Source: Novosphingobium mathurense
GTDB lineage: Bacteria > Pseudomonadota > Alphaproteobacteria > Sphingomonadales > Sphingomonadaceae
Length of the DNA: 64,000 bases
Assembly: GCF_900168325.1 (NCBI RefSeq)
Contig: NZ_FVZE01000001.1
Location: 1 to 64,000 of the forward strand
Direction: 5' to 3'
How positions within the stretch are numbered: position 1 is the stretch's first letter; every line of letters starts with the position of its first letter. Below the pieces are notes generated by a model, which had not been told where the DNA came from, did no database searches, and was given only the letters and a program-made list of their open reading frames with translations. A program made the translations under genes and the position numbers. Of the stretch, positions 14,726-23,359 are shown piece after piece.

Positions 14726-15634
14726 ATGATCCTGATGGAATATGATGTTGATGGAGATTCGCCGCGACACCTACCGTCGCCTGGCAAGTGTATCTACTGC
14801 AAAGAAGCCGGCGTTGAGCTGACCGACGAGCATGTAGTGCCGTTTGCTATAGGCAAGGACGCGACCATCCTTGACAAATCCTGCTGCGTGGTCTGCCAGA
14901 GGATCATTCAGCCTTACGAGCAGTCGGTTCTGCGTCACCAGCTCGGTCATTTCCGCGCGTCGGTCGAAGCGCCGACGCGAAAGCCGAAGGATCGCTTCAC
15001 CTCGCTGCCACTCGAATTCGTCGAGGCCAACGAAAAGGGCGAGCCCATCCGCGAACTAGGCAAGCGCGAGATTCCGATCGCCGCGGCGCCGCTGATCCTC
15101 AACCTCTGGCAATCGCCACCGCCGGGCGTCCTTGGTATCCCAATCGACCCTGCTTTCGCGGAGGGACGCCCCTTTCGTTATGTCGAGAGCAAGGTCGCCG
15201 ACCCCATCCTAAAGGCTGTTGCGGCCGAGGCCGGCATCGCGCACGTCGGTTTCAAGCTGCGGCCCGTCAACCGCCTGCATTATCTGCGCACGCTCGCGAA
15301 GACGGCCCATGCATATGTCGCCGCCGAGCTGGGAGTCGACGCCTTCAACCCCTATCTCACCGACATTATCCTCAATCGATCGGATGACATCGCGCGGTAT
15401 GTCGGCGATCTTTCCGGGGTCGCATCTCTTGAAGGTGCGACCGGGCACACCTTCAAGATTGCACTCGGGGAGGTTCCCGAGGATGCCGGGATCGGCAAAG
15501 GCAAGATTGCGGTATTCATGCAGTTCTGGGGAGAGCTTGGCTCACCGCCGCACCTAGTGATCGTTGGAGAGACCCTGATCGACATGCAGGCGTATTTCGC
15601 TGCAAGGGGCAATGGTGGCCTGATCGCAGCATAG
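14726..15634 (+). CDS. HNH-like zinc-finger protein, possible nuclease
   Basis: The protein is about 302 residues from the ATG at 14726 (another in-frame start lies at 14708). Near the N-terminus GKCIYCKEAG is followed by LTDEHVVPFAIG and SCCVVCQRII, giving C-x2-C, a DEHVVP core and C-x2-C as in the HNH_5/McrA-like class. The remaining 230 residues have no motif I recognise. It is probably co-transcribed with the nucleotidyltransferase-like gene 22 bases downstream. Position in the cargo island suggests a defence or DNA-processing role, not proven. Confidence 0.65.
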   Translation: MILMEYDVDGDSPRHLPSPGKCIYCKEAGVELTDEHVVPFAIGKDATILDKSCCVVCQRIIQPYEQSVLRHQLGHFRASVEAPTRKPKDRFTSLPLEFVEANEKGEPIRELGKREIPIAAAPLILNLWQSPPPGVLGIPIDPAFAEGRPFRYVESKVADPILKAVAAEAGIAHVGFKLRPVNRLHYLRTLAKTAHAYVAAELGVDAFNPYLTDIILNRSDDIARYVGDLSGVASLEGATGHTFKIALGEVPEDAGIGKGKIAVFMQFWGELGSPPHLVIVGETLIDMQAYFAARGNGGLIAA

Positions 15635-15656
15635 CCCGGACAACTGAAAGTTGACG

Positions 15657-16076
15657 ATGTCGATGAAATTCGCGGAATTTGTAGATCGCTACGGCGCAAC
15701 GGATCGTCGTCGCTATCTCATCGGCCTGCTCAAGAACGAGCTTGATCACATCGTCGCGCAGGGGTGGCTTTACCGCGCTTTCGTGTTCGGCAGCCTCGTG
15801 AACAGTGACAAGGATGAGCCCGGCGACATTGATGTTCTGCTGTGCATCAGCAAACCCTTCGGTGCGGACTTCTGGCGCAAGCTCACGGCGAGCGAGGACA
15901 TTCATATCAAGGGCTGTCAGCTGGCCCCCAATTTCGACTCCGAGGCCCGGACAGTCCCGCCGCTTCGGTCATGTCACGGCGTTGAAGAGATGGTTCGCCT
16001 GTTCAACGAGAGTACGAAAAACACCGAAGAGGATATCGAGATCTCGGCGGACCAATGCGTCGAGATGACGCTCTAG
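15657..16076 (+). CDS. Nucleotidyltransferase-like protein (DUF6932/MNT type)
   Basis: The 139-residue protein starts at the ATG at 15657. It has a GS...DxD signature (AFVFGSLVNSDKDEPGDIDVLLCIS), the minimal nucleotidyltransferase core with Gly-Ser and the two metal-binding aspartates; a third acidic residue is not obvious. Small NTases of this type act as antitoxins or as AMP-transfer enzymes. It follows the HNH-like gene and its stop overlaps the convergent 16073-17710 gene by 4 bases. Confidence 0.65.
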   Translation: MSMKFAEFVDRYGATDRRRYLIGLLKNELDHIVAQGWLYRAFVFGSLVNSDKDEPGDIDVLLCISKPFGADFWRKLTASEDIHIKGCQLAPNFDSEARTVPPLRSCHGVEEMVRLFNESTKNTEEDIEISADQCVEMTL

Positions 16077-17710
16077 CTGGCGACCGCCGGCGCGATGGTC
16101 GCCGTTATGGCGCGCAGCGTGTCAACGAAAGTCTCCAGAAGCTGACGCCCCTGATCGACCGGATTGGCGTTGGCCTGATCTACGTTCGCCCGCCGCAGCC
16201 CGCTTTCCACGAGGCTCGAGCCAAGATGGGCATCGGCATTGCGCAGATCATTGATCCCGAACAGTGGCGCCATCATCGCGCGGGCATCCGCCTGACCAAG
16301 CGATTGCTCCAGCAGCTTTTCCATGGCCTTCAAGGTGCCGAGCTTATCCTTTGCGGTGAGCCCTGCCGGCCCGCGCAGCGCGTCCATATCGACCCGCTCC
16401 ATGAGCAGACGATTCAGCTCCTTTGCGAGCGAAAGGAGACCGTCCAGCTCGATCGCGCGGAACCGGTGGGTCCGCCGAAGGAGCATGGGGATGGAATCGT
16501 GCTCCCGCAGCAATGACGCGCCGAACCGCTCTTGAAAGGTGTCGTCGAGGGCGTCCAGCGACTTCCTGATCTGCGCTTCGGGTGCCTGCGTGCCTGCCGG
16601 CTTGCAGTTCATCTGGGTATCCCAAAGCTCGCCGGGTACGCCGCCGTCCAAAGGCGTGCTGTGCGCGGCCCAGACGCGCTGTTCCCAGCCGTCGAGCTTG
16701 GCGATGTCCTTTGCGAAGATCGTAATGAGCCCCAGCGCGTTCACCCCGAAATGGATGCCCGTTTCGCCGCCTGCGATTCCGCCGGTGTCGCGGCTGTACC
16801 AGCCAAGCGATCCGCCCCGATATCGAAGCAGTGCGGGCACGAGCGATGGCTGAAAGGCGATATAGGTCATGGCGCCGATACACTGCGCTGCCGTCTTCCG
16901 CTCGCCATCAGGACCGACCGCGAAGCTCACCTCGTCGGCTTCAGGATCGCCCCGCACGCGGATGCTCTGTGCCCCCGGCTCGAACCACTCTGTCCGCCAC
17001 AGCGCGCCGAGGCCTCTGAACTTGTGGCCCCGATCGGATAGGAATTCGACGTCACGGATATATTTTTCGCGAGTATCCCGGCCAGCTTCGGACTGAACGT
17101 GCTCGTCCGCCCATTCATAGGGCGGCTTGGCAATGAAGTTGGCGGACCGCTCGTGATAGCTCGATGCGAAGAGCACCATATCGCGGGAGACCAGGTAGTC
17201 GGACAGCATCTCGGCGCGAATTTCGAGAAGCACGGGGCGATCCTCCTCGTCCCGCTTGAGGCGTGCGACCTCGATCCATCCTTCATCGGGGCGGAGCCAC
17301 ACATCGCCTTCGCGTTCCAGCTTGAGCGCGATGACGAGATCGTGATGGAGATGCCAGATTTCCGGAGACCAGCCGCCTCGGGCCTGCGCCAGGACCAGAT
17401 GGGTGCCGACGGCCTTATGACCCTGATTCCAGTCCGACTGGACATCGGCAGGCCGATATACCCCACCATCGAAGGTCGGTCGGTGGGCCGAGGTATCAAC
17501 CTCGCTCCAGCTAAAGCCGTCGACCGCCCCACGATCGGCGGAGGCAACTGCGAGAGTCGCGATGCCGGTATACTCCCGGATATCACCGATCCCCTCGAAG
17601 GGGCTCTCGTGCTCTATCTCGCCGTTCTGGCGAAGCGGTATCCAACTCCGCCCCTGTATGGCGCGGATGTCGCTCAGCGCGAAGAATTCCGGGGAGAGGA
17701 ATTTGGTCAT
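16073..17710 (-). CDS. Large hypothetical protein with possible C-terminal HEPN motif
   Basis: I do not recognise this 545-residue family. The N-terminal two thirds are mixed alpha/beta with many Trp/Asp-rich segments (SDWNQGHKAVGTHLVL, WLRPDEGWIEV, VLFASSYHERSANF). The last 170 residues are mostly helical and contain GINDLRNADAHLGSS, where R490-N-A-D-A-H495 fits the HEPN RNase pattern R(N)x4-6H. Some defence proteins, such as ApeA, have a long N-terminal sensor region before a C-terminal HEPN domain. It overlaps the stop of the upstream 103-residue gene by 4 bases, so they are co-translated. Confidence 0.6.
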   Translation of the reverse strand: MTKFLSPEFFALSDIRAIQGRSWIPLRQNGEIEHESPFEGIGDIREYTGIATLAVASADRGAVDGFSWSEVDTSAHRPTFDGGVYRPADVQSDWNQGHKAVGTHLVLAQARGGWSPEIWHLHHDLVIALKLEREGDVWLRPDEGWIEVARLKRDEEDRPVLLEIRAEMLSDYLVSRDMVLFASSYHERSANFIAKPPYEWADEHVQSEAGRDTREKYIRDVEFLSDRGHKFRGLGALWRTEWFEPGAQSIRVRGDPEADEVSFAVGPDGERKTAAQCIGAMTYIAFQPSLVPALLRYRGGSLGWYSRDTGGIAGGETGIHFGVNALGLITIFAKDIAKLDGWEQRVWAAHSTPLDGGVPGELWDTQMNCKPAGTQAPEAQIRKSLDALDDTFQERFGASLLREHDSIPMLLRRTHRFRAIELDGLLSLAKELNRLLMERVDMDALRGPAGLTAKDKLGTLKAMEKLLEQSLGQADARAMMAPLFGINDLRNADAHLGSSLVESGLRRANVDQANANPVDQGRQLLETFVDTLRAITATIAPAVAS

Positions 17711-18018
17711 CCCACTGCAAGCCCGCCTCGTCGTTCCTCGTCGAACTGTTCGAGGATGGCACGCAGATCCTCCACTCTCACCATTAGCGTGGTGAGCTTG
17801 CGGGTGCGAGGGGGCGCGTCCAAGCTGGCCTCGTCGTCGTAGGTATCGGTGAGGACGTCGACCCAGACAGCGTCGCCCTCTCCGAAGCGGGGATCGAACG
17901 GATCACCGAAGCGGAGCCATCGCCTGGAAACGTCACAGCTGGCGGCGCGCCGGCCGCGACGCGCGCGTTCACGCTGAGCATAGCTGATGTAGCCATCGAT
18001 CGGGTTGTCGCGTGGCAT
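17707..18018 (-). CDS. Small hypothetical partner of the HEPN-like gene
   Basis: The 103-residue protein has a good ribosome site (AGGAAAGGGG) before the ATG at 18018. It is charged and has no recognised motif: a basic N-terminus (QRERARRGRRAAS), a WLRFGDPFDP segment and a C-terminal helix (LMVRVEDLRAILEQFDEER). It overlaps the next gene by ATGA coupling. A regulatory or antitoxin-like role is possible from size and position only. Confidence 0.6.
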   Translation of the reverse strand: MPRDNPIDGYISYAQRERARRGRRAASCDVSRRWLRFGDPFDPRFGEGDAVWVDVLTDTYDDEASLDAPPRTRKLTTLMVRVEDLRAILEQFDEERRGGLAVG

Positions 18019-18258
18019 GAGATCCCCTTTCCTCCAGTAGATAGGTAGTGGACTGGCTGGGCGCCATGCCTGGACTCAAATGCCGAGGCTTAGCCCCGGC
18101 CGAACTGCCAATCGACACCGCCTCCCGGCCCCATGCTCGTTTATCTGCTGCACTTGCGGCCCCTCGATCACCGGGCCAAAGAAGCGCCTCAAGTCGCCGC
18201 GTGAATGAAAGTCGGGTTTCAACGGCCAAGTAAGGCGTAGTGGCGGATGCAGCCCCGT

Positions 18259-18768
18259 TCAATGATCCCAAGCGCCGAGTGAGGCAGCGATATCTCCAAT
18301 TGAGCGGAACAAGGTCAGAGGATCGTCCTTGGAGGGTAGAAATCCCCACCTTCGCCAAAACGTTGCCGCCTCGTCATCCACGGCATTGACCACCAACGCG
18401 CGCCCACCGATCAGTCGGGAGGCGGTCACGCATCGCTGCAACGCATGTTTGAGCAGACCTGTACCTATGCCTTTGCCAGCCCACTCCTGATCCGTGGCAA
18501 GCTGAGCCAGCAGCAGGCAAGGGACGGGATCGGGCGGTTGCCCGGTTCGGATAGATCTGGGAAGCTCAGCCGGAATGATCGACGTCGGCGCAAGTCCATA
18601 ATAGCCGATGACTTGCCCACCTTCGTGGACCACCATGACCGCCGTGAAGCCCTTTTCCTGATTGGCGAGCGCTCGTGTCTGCAACCAGCGGTCGAGCGAG
18701 GGCTTACCGCAGGAGAAGCCGGATACATCATGCGCCGTCGTCAGCGGCTCCGGGCCGGAGATCCCCAA
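18259..18768 (-). CDS. tacT: TacT-like GNAT acetyltransferase toxin
   Basis: The 169-residue protein has GNAT features: LLAQLATDQEWAGKGIGTGLL is the acetyl-CoA-binding loop (Q-x-x-G-x-G), and GYYGLAPTSI and FWRRWGF are typical of the TacT branch. Such toxins acetylate the amino acid on charged tRNAs and stop translation. It begins 3 bases after the DUF1778 antitoxin gene, the usual order. Confidence 0.85.
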   Translation of the reverse strand: MGISGPEPLTTAHDVSGFSCGKPSLDRWLQTRALANQEKGFTAVMVVHEGGQVIGYYGLAPTSIIPAELPRSIRTGQPPDPVPCLLLAQLATDQEWAGKGIGTGLLKHALQRCVTASRLIGGRALVVNAVDDEAATFWRRWGFLPSKDDPLTLFRSIGDIAASLGAWDH

Positions 18769-18771
18769 GGA

Positions 18772-19074
18772 TTATTCTCCGGTGACTGGACGGTCAGCTT
18801 CCCATGGCGCGACGCGGCGGAACAGTTCCACCATCTCGGGAACGGGAACCGCTGGGCCGGACACAGCGGCGAGGAAAGCGTCGAACCCTTCCGCGGTCAT
18901 GCGGATCGGTGTGGTTTCCATCAGCACCTCCTCGGCCGCACGCACGGCGGCATCGCGCACGAAATCGGTGCGCGAACGCCCCCGCAGCCTAGCGGCACGG
19001 TCGATGATGGCGATGTCGGTATCCGGTAGCCTCATGGATAGCGGATGTTCTTTGCGTTGTGCGGGCTGCGGCAT
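18772..19074 (-). CDS. tacA: DUF1778 antitoxin (TacA-like)
   Basis: The 100-residue protein has the ribbon-helix-helix start LSMRLPDTDIAIIDRAARLRGRSRTDFV and a DUF1778 tail that neutralises the GNAT toxin (FDAFLAAVSGPAVPVPEMVELF). It should repress its own promoter through the palindrome at 19105-19125. Confidence 0.85.
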   Translation of the reverse strand: MPQPAQRKEHPLSMRLPDTDIAIIDRAARLRGRSRTDFVRDAAVRAAEEVLMETTPIRMTAEGFDAFLAAVSGPAVPVPEMVELFRRVAPWEADRPVTGE

Positions 19075-19104
19075 GTTTCAACTCCGCCAACCCATATGGC
19101 AGAT

Positions 19105-19125
19105 TGTATTGCATTTTGCAATACA
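19105..19125 (-). promoter_or_regulatory. Palindromic operator of the tacAT pair
   Basis: TGTATTGCA (19105-19113) and TGCAATACA (19117-19125) are a perfect 9-bp inverted repeat around TTT, starting 31 bases upstream of tacA. The AT-rich dyad in GC-rich surroundings is a typical ribbon-helix-helix binding site. Confidence 0.7.
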
Positions 19126-19286
19126 GGATAGCGCGGGCGGCAACCAATGTCCGCTCGGCGGCATCCGAGACCGTGCCTTCAGCGGGTTTGGCAGGGTGTA
19201 ACCGACGTAACGCCCTTCCGCTGATCTGATCCAGCTTTGGCCCTCTTCGTGCCGCCTGTCGCGGCCCGCGAGTCGGAGCCAATGCC

Positions 19287-21341
19287 ATGACCCCTACCAA
19301 GCTGCTTGTCGGGCAGATATTCGTCGTTTTTGCCATCGTGATATTGGGCGTGTGGGCCGCTACTCAGTGGGCCGCATCCATGCTCGGCTATCAGGCGCAG
19401 CTTGGGACGCCTTGGGCGGTTGCCTTCGGTATTCCGATTTATCGGCCCTGGCAGCTTTTCGCCTGGTGGTATCACTACGAAGCTTATGCACCCCAGGTCT
19501 TCGACAAGGCCGGTGCGCTGGCGGGGGCCAGCGGCTTTCTCGGTTGCGCGTCGGCGATCGCCGGTTCGCTCTGGCGGGCGCGACAGAACCGTCACGTCAC
19601 TACTTATGGTTCCTCCCGCTGGGCTTCGCGTACCGAAATCGCAAAAGCCGGGCTGTTTGGCCCCGCCGGTGTATTCCTTGGCCGCTATCGCGGGGACTAT
19701 CTGCGCCATGACGGCCCGGAGCATGTCATGGCCTTCGCGCCAACGCGGTCGGGCAAGGGCGTTGGTCTTGTTGTGCCATCGCTGCTGTCCTGGACCGGCA
19801 GCGTCGTCGTGCATGATATCAAGGGCGAGAACTGGCAGCTCACTGCAGGTTGGCGCTCGCGATTCTCGCATTGCCTGTTGTTCAATCCGACCGATCCGCG
19901 TTCCACCCGCTACAACCCGCTGTTGGAGGTGCGCAAAGGCCCCGACGAGGTGCGCGATGTCCAGAATATCGCGGATATCCTCGTCGATCCCGAAGGCGCG
20001 CTCGAACGTCGCTCGCATTGGGAAAAGACCTCGCACAGCCTCTTGGTAGGGGCGATACTTCATGTCCTCTATGCCGAGGAAGAAAAGACCCTCGCGCGGG
20101 TAGCGACCTTCCTGTCCGATCCGCAGCGATCCTTCGCTCACACGCTGCGGCGGATGATGGCAACCAATCATCTGGGTACCAAGGAGCATCCGAAGGTCCA
20201 CCCGGTCGTTGCGTCAGCGGCGCGCGAAGTGCTGAACAAATCGGAGAATGAACGCTCCGGCGTCCTATCCACCGCCATGTCATTCCTTGGACTTTATCGC
20301 GATCCAATTGTGGCGCGGAACACGGCCGCATGCGACTGGCGTATCGCCGATCTTGTCGATGCCAAATCGCCGGTATCGCTCTATCTGGTCATTCCGCCGT
20401 CCGACATTTCGCGGACCAAGCCGCTGGTCCGCCTTGTCCTCAACCAGATCGGCCGCCGCCTGACCGAACGACTGGAGGGCGACCCGAAGAAAAGTCGCAA
20501 GCATCAATTGCTGATGATGCTCGACGAGTTTCCGGCACTCGGGCGACTCGACTTCTTCGAGACGGCGCTGGCCTTCATGGCGGGCTACGGCATCCGGGCC
20601 TACCTGATCGCGCAGAGCCTCAACCAGATCAGCAAGGCCTATGGCGAGAACAACGCCATTCTCGACAACTGTCATGTCCGCATAGCGTTCAGCTGCAACG
20701 ACGAGCGCACGGCGAAGCGTATCAGCGACGCGCTCGGCACAGCGACCGAATTGCGTGCTCAGCGCAACTATGCCGGACACCGGCTCGCCCCCTGGCTCAG
20801 CCACGTCATGGTGTCACGGCAGGAAACGGCGCGCCCACTGTTGACGCCGGGAGAGGTAATGCAGCTCCCGCCCGCCGACGAATTGGTACTGGTGTCTGGC
20901 CTTGCGCCGATCCGGGCGAAGAAGCTGCGTTATTATCAAGACCGCAATTTCACCTCGCGCGTACTGCCCGCGCCCGATCTCGGTCGTAATGACGACGGCG
21001 ACGCGGCTTATGCTGACCGGCCCGATCCGCGCCCCGACGACTGGGGTGGCGAAATTCGCGGTCTGCATGATGGGCTGATCCCCGCCGCTGATGAAGAAGG
21101 CGCGACCCTCGATGATGAAGCCGAGGGCGGCTTGCAGCAGCAGCGCCACCCCGGCTTGCCGGAGGAACAGAGCGTTCAGCCCGCAGAGCCGGATCGTGAG
21201 GTGCTTACGGGCATCGAGGACGAGAGTGACGCGGGCTCCGATCGGCAGACCATGGATCGCCTGCGCGGTCTGCGCAGCGTGCAGCGTGCTCATGCCATGA
21301 ATGAAGCCGATCGCGGCGACGACCTCCTGCCGAGCTTCTGA
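19287..21341 (+). CDS. traG: TraG/VirD4 type IV coupling protein
   Basis: The 684-residue protein has two N-terminal membrane segments (about 8-30 and 76-96). Walker A is MAFAPTRSGKGVGLV (about 148-162) and Walker B is LLMMLDEFPALG (about 408-419). It recruits the relaxase-DNA complex to the Trb channel at the inner membrane and powers export. The last 130 residues are acidic and low-complexity. It opens the transfer operon; the ribbon-helix-helix gene follows after 14 bases. Confidence 0.95.
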   Translation: MTPTKLLVGQIFVVFAIVILGVWAATQWAASMLGYQAQLGTPWAVAFGIPIYRPWQLFAWWYHYEAYAPQVFDKAGALAGASGFLGCASAIAGSLWRARQNRHVTTYGSSRWASRTEIAKAGLFGPAGVFLGRYRGDYLRHDGPEHVMAFAPTRSGKGVGLVVPSLLSWTGSVVVHDIKGENWQLTAGWRSRFSHCLLFNPTDPRSTRYNPLLEVRKGPDEVRDVQNIADILVDPEGALERRSHWEKTSHSLLVGAILHVLYAEEEKTLARVATFLSDPQRSFAHTLRRMMATNHLGTKEHPKVHPVVASAAREVLNKSENERSGVLSTAMSFLGLYRDPIVARNTAACDWRIADLVDAKSPVSLYLVIPPSDISRTKPLVRLVLNQIGRRLTERLEGDPKKSRKHQLLMMLDEFPALGRLDFFETALAFMAGYGIRAYLIAQSLNQISKAYGENNAILDNCHVRIAFSCNDERTAKRISDALGTATELRAQRNYAGHRLAPWLSHVMVSRQETARPLLTPGEVMQLPPADELVLVSGLAPIRAKKLRYYQDRNFTSRVLPAPDLGRNDDGDAAYADRPDPRPDDWGGEIRGLHDGLIPAADEEGATLDDEAEGGLQQQRHPGLPEEQSVQPAEPDREVLTGIEDESDAGSDRQTMDRLRGLRSVQRAHAMNEADRGDDLLPSF

Positions 21342-21355
21342 CGGAGGTCGGCACG

Positions 21356-21760
21356 ATGAAGCCCCGCCATCACCTCTACCTCGACGATGATCTGACCGCC
21401 CAACTGGAGCGACTGGGATCGAAGCCCGGCACGTCCAAGTCCGCGATCGTCGCCGACGCGCTGCGCGATTATCTCAATCGACGCGCGACGCGCGAAGTGG
21501 ACGACCTGCTCAAGACCCGGCTCGACCGGATCAGCACCCAGCTTGGCCGGATCGAGCGCGACAGCCTGGTGCTGCTCGAAACCCTGTCGCTGTTCGTGCG
21601 CTACCAGCTCACCGTAACCGCGCCGCTGCCCGATGCCGACAAGGCCGCGCAGGCGGTCGGACGCGAACGCTTCCGCCGCTTCGTCGATCAGGTAGGGCGG
21701 CAACTCGCCGCCGGTCGGTCCATCGCTTCCACGCCTTCCGATAACGGAGGCGGACAATGA
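21356..21760 (+). CDS. Ribbon-helix-helix (CopG-like) protein of the trb operon
   Basis: The 134-residue protein begins with a CopG-like fold (HHLYLDDDLTAQLERLG, TSKSAIVADALRDYLNRR) and then a long helical region. This position, between traG and trbB, is conserved in many alphaproteobacterial trb operons, and the protein is thought to regulate transfer or assist the relaxosome. A GGAGG site precedes the ATG and the stop overlaps trbB (ATGA). Confidence 0.85.
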   Translation: MKPRHHLYLDDDLTAQLERLGSKPGTSKSAIVADALRDYLNRRATREVDDLLKTRLDRISTQLGRIERDSLVLLETLSLFVRYQLTVTAPLPDADKAAQAVGRERFRRFVDQVGRQLAAGRSIASTPSDNGGGQ

Positions 21761-22734
21761 GCGGTGGTGTCAATCTGACCGCCCAAGGCCGTCGCCGGGC
21801 GATGCTGCGCACTGCGATGGGACCGGCGATTGCCGCTGCGCTTTCCGACCCGCGCGTCCTCGAGATCATGGTCAATCCGGACGGTTCGCTCCGGCTCGAT
21901 CTGCTGGGCGAAGGCCGTGTGGATACGGAAGTGCGGGTGGAACCGGCGGAGGCTGAACGCATCATCCGGCTGGTAGCCTCAAACATCCGCGCCGAGGTCC
22001 ATGCCGGCGCGCCGATCATCAGCGCCGAACTGCCGGAAGGCGGGGAGCGGTTCGAAGGGCTATTGCCGCCGGTGTCGGCCGCACCTTGCTTTTCCATCCG
22101 CAAGCCGGCCGCGCGCATCCACACACTGATGGACTATGTGACGGGCGGCATTATGCGCGCCGAAGTCGCGCTGGCGCTGTCTATGGCGGTAGTCGAGCGC
22201 AAGAACATCCTAGTCGCGGGCGGTACGTCTTCAGGCAAGACCACGCTGGCGAACGCCTTGCTGGCCGAGATGGCGACGCTCGACGAGCGCGTCATCATCA
22301 TTGAGGACACGCGCGAGCTGCAATGCGCCGCGCCTGACACGGTGGCGCTGCGCACCCGGCCAGGCGTTGTGACGATGGCTGACCTGGTGCGTTCGACGCT
22401 GCGTCTGCGCCCCGATCGCATCATCGTCGGCGAGGTCCGGGGCGGCGAGGCGCTGGACATGCTCAAGGCCTGGAACACCGGTCATCCGGGCGGGATCGCC
22501 ACGGTTCATGCCAACAGCGCGCGCTCCGCGCTTTACCGTATCGAGCAGCTTGTTGCCGAGTGCGTCATCACTGTGCCGCGACGGCTGATCGCCGAAGCCA
22601 TCGACATGATCGTGTTCATCTCCGGCCGGGGCACCGGCCGCAGGGTCGAGACCGTTGCCGAGGTGGGCGGACTCGATGCCGACGGCGATTTCGCCGTCAC
22701 CGACCTCATCATCCCCCACAGCACAGGAGATTGA
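21757..22734 (+). CDS. trbB: TrbB, VirB11-type transfer ATPase
   Basis: The 325-residue protein has the VirB11 layout: N-terminal domain with GRVDTEVRVEPAEAERII, then Walker A GGTSSGKTTLANAL (about 153-165), the Asp box VIIIEDTREL, Walker B-like RIIVGEVRGGEALDML and the His box TGHPGGIATVHANSA. It is the cytoplasmic hexameric ATPase for pilus assembly and DNA transfer. Confidence 0.95.
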   Translation: MSGGVNLTAQGRRRAMLRTAMGPAIAAALSDPRVLEIMVNPDGSLRLDLLGEGRVDTEVRVEPAEAERIIRLVASNIRAEVHAGAPIISAELPEGGERFEGLLPPVSAAPCFSIRKPAARIHTLMDYVTGGIMRAEVALALSMAVVERKNILVAGGTSSGKTTLANALLAEMATLDERVIIIEDTRELQCAAPDTVALRTRPGVVTMADLVRSTLRLRPDRIIVGEVRGGEALDMLKAWNTGHPGGIATVHANSARSALYRIEQLVAECVITVPRRLIAEAIDMIVFISGRGTGRRVETVAEVGGLDADGDFAVTDLIIPHSTGD

Positions 22735-22739
22735 ATCCC

Positions 22740-23072
22740 ATGTACGCCCCCAATGCGTCCTTCGTCCGCCACTTGCCCAACAAGTTGCTGCTCGCCACCG
22801 CGACGCTGCTCTTGCCCATCTCCGCGATGGCCGCCGGGTCCGGCATGCCGTGGGAAGAACCGCTGCAACAGGTTCTGGAATCGGTGCAAGGCCCAGTCGC
22901 CAAGATCGTCGCCGTCATCATCATTATCTCGACCGGCTTGGCGCTCGCCTTCGGCGAAACCTCTGGCGGTTTCCGCAAGCTGATCCAGATCGTCTTCGGC
23001 CTGTCGATCGCCTTTGCCGCGTCCAGCTTCTTCCTGTCCTTCTTCAGCTTTGGCGGCGGAGCGCTGGTCTGA
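22740..23072 (+). CDS. trbC: TrbC, VirB2-type pilin precursor
   Basis: The 110-residue protein has an N-terminal signal peptide (LLLATATLLLPISAMAAG) and two hydrophobic segments (AKIVAVIIIISTGLALAF and LIQIVFGLSIAFAASSFF), as in VirB2/TrbC pilins. In RP4 the pilin is trimmed and cyclised by TraF, here encoded at 4590. The stop overlaps trbD (TGATG). Confidence 0.9.
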   Translation: MYAPNASFVRHLPNKLLLATATLLLPISAMAAGSGMPWEEPLQQVLESVQGPVAKIVAVIIIISTGLALAFGETSGGFRKLIQIVFGLSIAFAASSFFLSFFSFGGGALV

Positions 23073-23359
23073 TGGCCGGGGCCAAGTCCATCGCGGCCGG
23101 TGAGCACATCGAAGGTTTCGAGGTGCCGCTGCACCGCGCGCTCACCGAACCGATCCTGCTTGGGGGTGCGCCGCGCGGGATCGCGATCCTCAACGGCACA
23201 CTAGCCGCCGCGATGGGGCTGGGTCTCCAGCAATGGATCGCGGGGCTTTTGCTCTGGCTCGCCGGGCACAGCCTCGCGGTGTTCGCGGCGAAACGCGATC
23301 CGGATTTCGCACCCGTTATCGCCCGTCACCTCCGACAGAAGGTCTACCTCTCATGCTGA
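23072..23359 (+). CDS. trbD: TrbD, VirB3-like inner-membrane protein
   Basis: The 95-residue protein has the VirB3/TrbD signature EVPLHRALTEPILLGGAPRG and a membrane segment (LNGTLAAAMGLGLQQWIAGLLLW). It is an inner-membrane part of the channel that works with TrbE. It overlaps trbC by one base and trbE by 7. Confidence 0.9.
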   Translation: MAGAKSIAAGEHIEGFEVPLHRALTEPILLGGAPRGIAILNGTLAAAMGLGLQQWIAGLLLWLAGHSLAVFAAKRDPDFAPVIARHLRQKVYLSC

